From CAYMLL01 sp964390645 (lineage in GTDB: Bacteria > Planctomycetota > UBA8108): 15,409 bases of DNA. How positions within the stretch are numbered: position 1 is the first letter of the stretch; each line of letters starts with the position of its first letter. The position numbers were made by a program, and so were the translations under genes. Below the pieces are notes generated by a model. The model did not search any database. It worked only from the letters and a program-made list of their open reading frames with translations, and had not been told where the DNA came from. Of the stretch, positions 14,245 through 15,409 are shown in pieces. Where the stretch lies: contig CAYMLL010000183.1 of the NCBI GenBank assembly GCA_964390645.1, forward strand, positions 1-15,409. Reading direction: 5' to 3'.

Positions 14245-15409
14245 ACAGGAACCAGACCCGAACCCGTGCCGGCCACGAGTACACCGTCGTGCCAACGAGG
14301 ACGCACGAGTCCGGCGAGACGCGAAGCCCCGGAACGGTGCGACGGCGATTTCAGTCGCAAGCGGGAGCCGCACTCTTCGAGGGCCGGGGCCCTTGTCGCG
14401 AGGTCGACCGGGCGAAGTTGATAGTCGCCCGCACGCGGCGGGCCGCGAGGGGGCCGGGTCGGGAATCGTCGCGGCGATCGACCGTGCCGGTGATCGCCTC
14501 GGCGTCTGTTTGTGCGCTGGTTCTCGTTTGCGTGTTCTGTGGCGTCAGCGGCGCGCAGACTACCCAGGGTAGCACGCGAGAACTTTCTCGAGACCAGGAC
14601 TCGGTCCGGGCGCTCGTCGCCAGTATCGCCTCGAAAATGCGCAGCGTTGCGAAGACTCTCGAGAAGTCGTCGCCCGACGAAGCGAAGAAGCTGCGCGACG
14701 CCGCACAGATCATGGACACCCGGCAGCTGGCGGAGAACCTGACGACGATCCGGGATCTGCTGAAGAACGAGCAGTTTCTCGCCGCATTGTCGAAGCAGGA
14801 TCGGGCTGTCGAGACGATCGACTCGATCCTCGTCGTTCTTGAGGCCCAGCAGTTTGCAGGGGTGAAGAACGCCGACGAGAGGCTCGACGAGCTGCGCTCG
14901 ACGCTGGGCCAGGTCTCGAAGCTTCGTGAGGGTCAGGAGAAGTTGCTCGAGCAGACTCGAGAGCTGCGATCGGAGCAGGAGGGGCTGGACGGGCTCCGGG
15001 GGCTCAAGAGCGTGCTCGACAAGCTGCGAGAGATGCAGCGGGGACTTGTGGAGGGCAAGTCGGCGGACGAACTCGATCCGGCCGCGGATGCCGAGGACTC
15101 GGCCGTGCTGGAGCGGGCGCTGGATCTCGCGAAGTCGCTCGAGAAGGCACAGAACCGCGTCAACGAGGGCCTTGACGAGCTCGCGAAGAGCCAGAGCGAT
15201 CCGTCTAAGGACGATGCTGAGGACGCGTCGAGCCGGAACTCCTCCAGCGAGATCGAGAGACTGCGCCAGAGGATCGGTGAGGTCGAACGTGCGATTCGTG
15301 AGGCGCGAAGCCTTGGCGATCGCGCCAGCGCCCTCGCGAGCAACAAGGCCGAAGTCGATCTGCAAGCGAGGGCTCTGCGCACGAAGCAGAAGCCGGGGGG
15401 CGAGCAGAG
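14241..15409 (+). CDS. Exported or membrane-anchored coiled-coil protein, 3'-truncated by the window edge
   Basis: The frame is open from ATG 14241 to the last base, at least 389 residues, with no stop in the window. Residues about 82-104 are hydrophobic (IASASVCALVLVCVFCGVSG) and are followed by GA|QTT, a likely signal peptidase site or a membrane anchor. After that the protein is almost wholly charged and helical, rich in Glu, Lys, Leu and Arg (for example LDELRSTLGQVSKLREGQEK), i.e. long coiled coil with short acidic linkers (SKDDAEDASS). The 80-residue Arg-rich stretch before the hydrophobic segment is unusually long for a signal peptide; a TTG at 14418 would give a more normal n-region. 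ATG 14241 is preferred for its four-base overlap with the preceding gene. I recognise no family. By position and coiled coil it may pair with the coiled-coil tail of its upstream neighbour (inference). Confidence 0.75.
   Translation, partial: MNRNQTRTRAGHEYTVVPTRTHESGETRSPGTVRRRFQSQAGAALFEGRGPCREVDRAKLIVARTRRAARGPGRESSRRSTVPVIASASVCALVLVCVFCGVSGAQTTQGSTRELSRDQDSVRALVASIASKMRSVAKTLEKSSPDEAKKLRDAAQIMDTRQLAENLTTIRDLLKNEQFLAALSKQDRAVETIDSILVVLEAQQFAGVKNADERLDELRSTLGQVSKLREGQEKLLEQTRELRSEQEGLDGLRGLKSVLDKLREMQRGLVEGKSADELDPAADAEDSAVLERALDLAKSLEKAQNRVNEGLDELAKSQSDPSKDDAEDASSRNSSSEIERLRQRIGEVERAIREARSLGDRASALASNKAEVDLQARALRTKQKPGGEQ

Noticed and set aside
1..15409. Search by eye for CRISPR arrays, tRNA or rRNA genes, insertion sequences and phage genes.
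   Set aside because: None seen: the only tandem repeats are short in-frame arrays inside coding regions, and no transposase, integrase or structural RNA pattern was recognised.

Overview
The window is high-GC DNA (roughly two thirds G+C by eye), almost wholly coding on the + strand, with tightly packed genes and occasional TTG starts. The gene set is MoxR ATPase, DUF58 protein, two BatA-type von Willebrand factor A (VWA) membrane proteins, a large PQQ-like beta-propeller protein, a secreted prenyltransferase/squalene-oxidase-repeat protein, a DUF4175-like membrane protein and a long coiled-coil protein. From family knowledge this suggests Planctomycetota or a related PVC-type lineage, probably a draft or metagenome assembly because there is a run of 10 N. 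The organism call is inference; no rRNA or other taxonomic marker is present.

Layout. 1-763: 3' part of moxR, Walker A side cut off by the window edge. 861-1781: DUF58 protein. 1781-4228 and 4228-6873: two large membrane VWA proteins, each joined to the gene before it by a TGATG stop/start overlap. 6874-7494: 621 bases without a convincing gene; they hold a 20-base-spaced direct repeat and a long inverted repeat just before the next gene. 7495-10300: one PQQ-like propeller gene interrupted by the N run. 10467-11666: secreted alpha/alpha-toroid protein. 11683-14244: DUF4175-like protein with a coiled-coil tail. 14241-15409: exported or anchored coiled-coil protein, cut by the right edge and overlapping the previous gene by 4 bases.

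How they may work together. MoxR ATPases with DUF58 and VWA partners are thought to act as chaperone-like modules that mature or remodel other proteins (the Bat-type arrangement). Here the cytoplasmic MoxR/DUF58 pair precedes two membrane-anchored VWA proteins, followed by three proteins with exported N-termini and one multi-pass protein, so the most economical reading is an envelope-directed assembly or remodelling system. The function is not established by the sequence.

The most concrete new observation is technical but changes the annotation. The 60 bases left of the N run (8909-8968) are an error-laden, ungapped copy of the 60 bases right of it (8979-9038): 39 of 60 positions agree. Removing those 60 bases and the 10 N joins the two halves in one frame and removes the apparent TAG stop, giving one intact protein of 911 residues. 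The gap and the broken gene are therefore most likely assembly artefacts.
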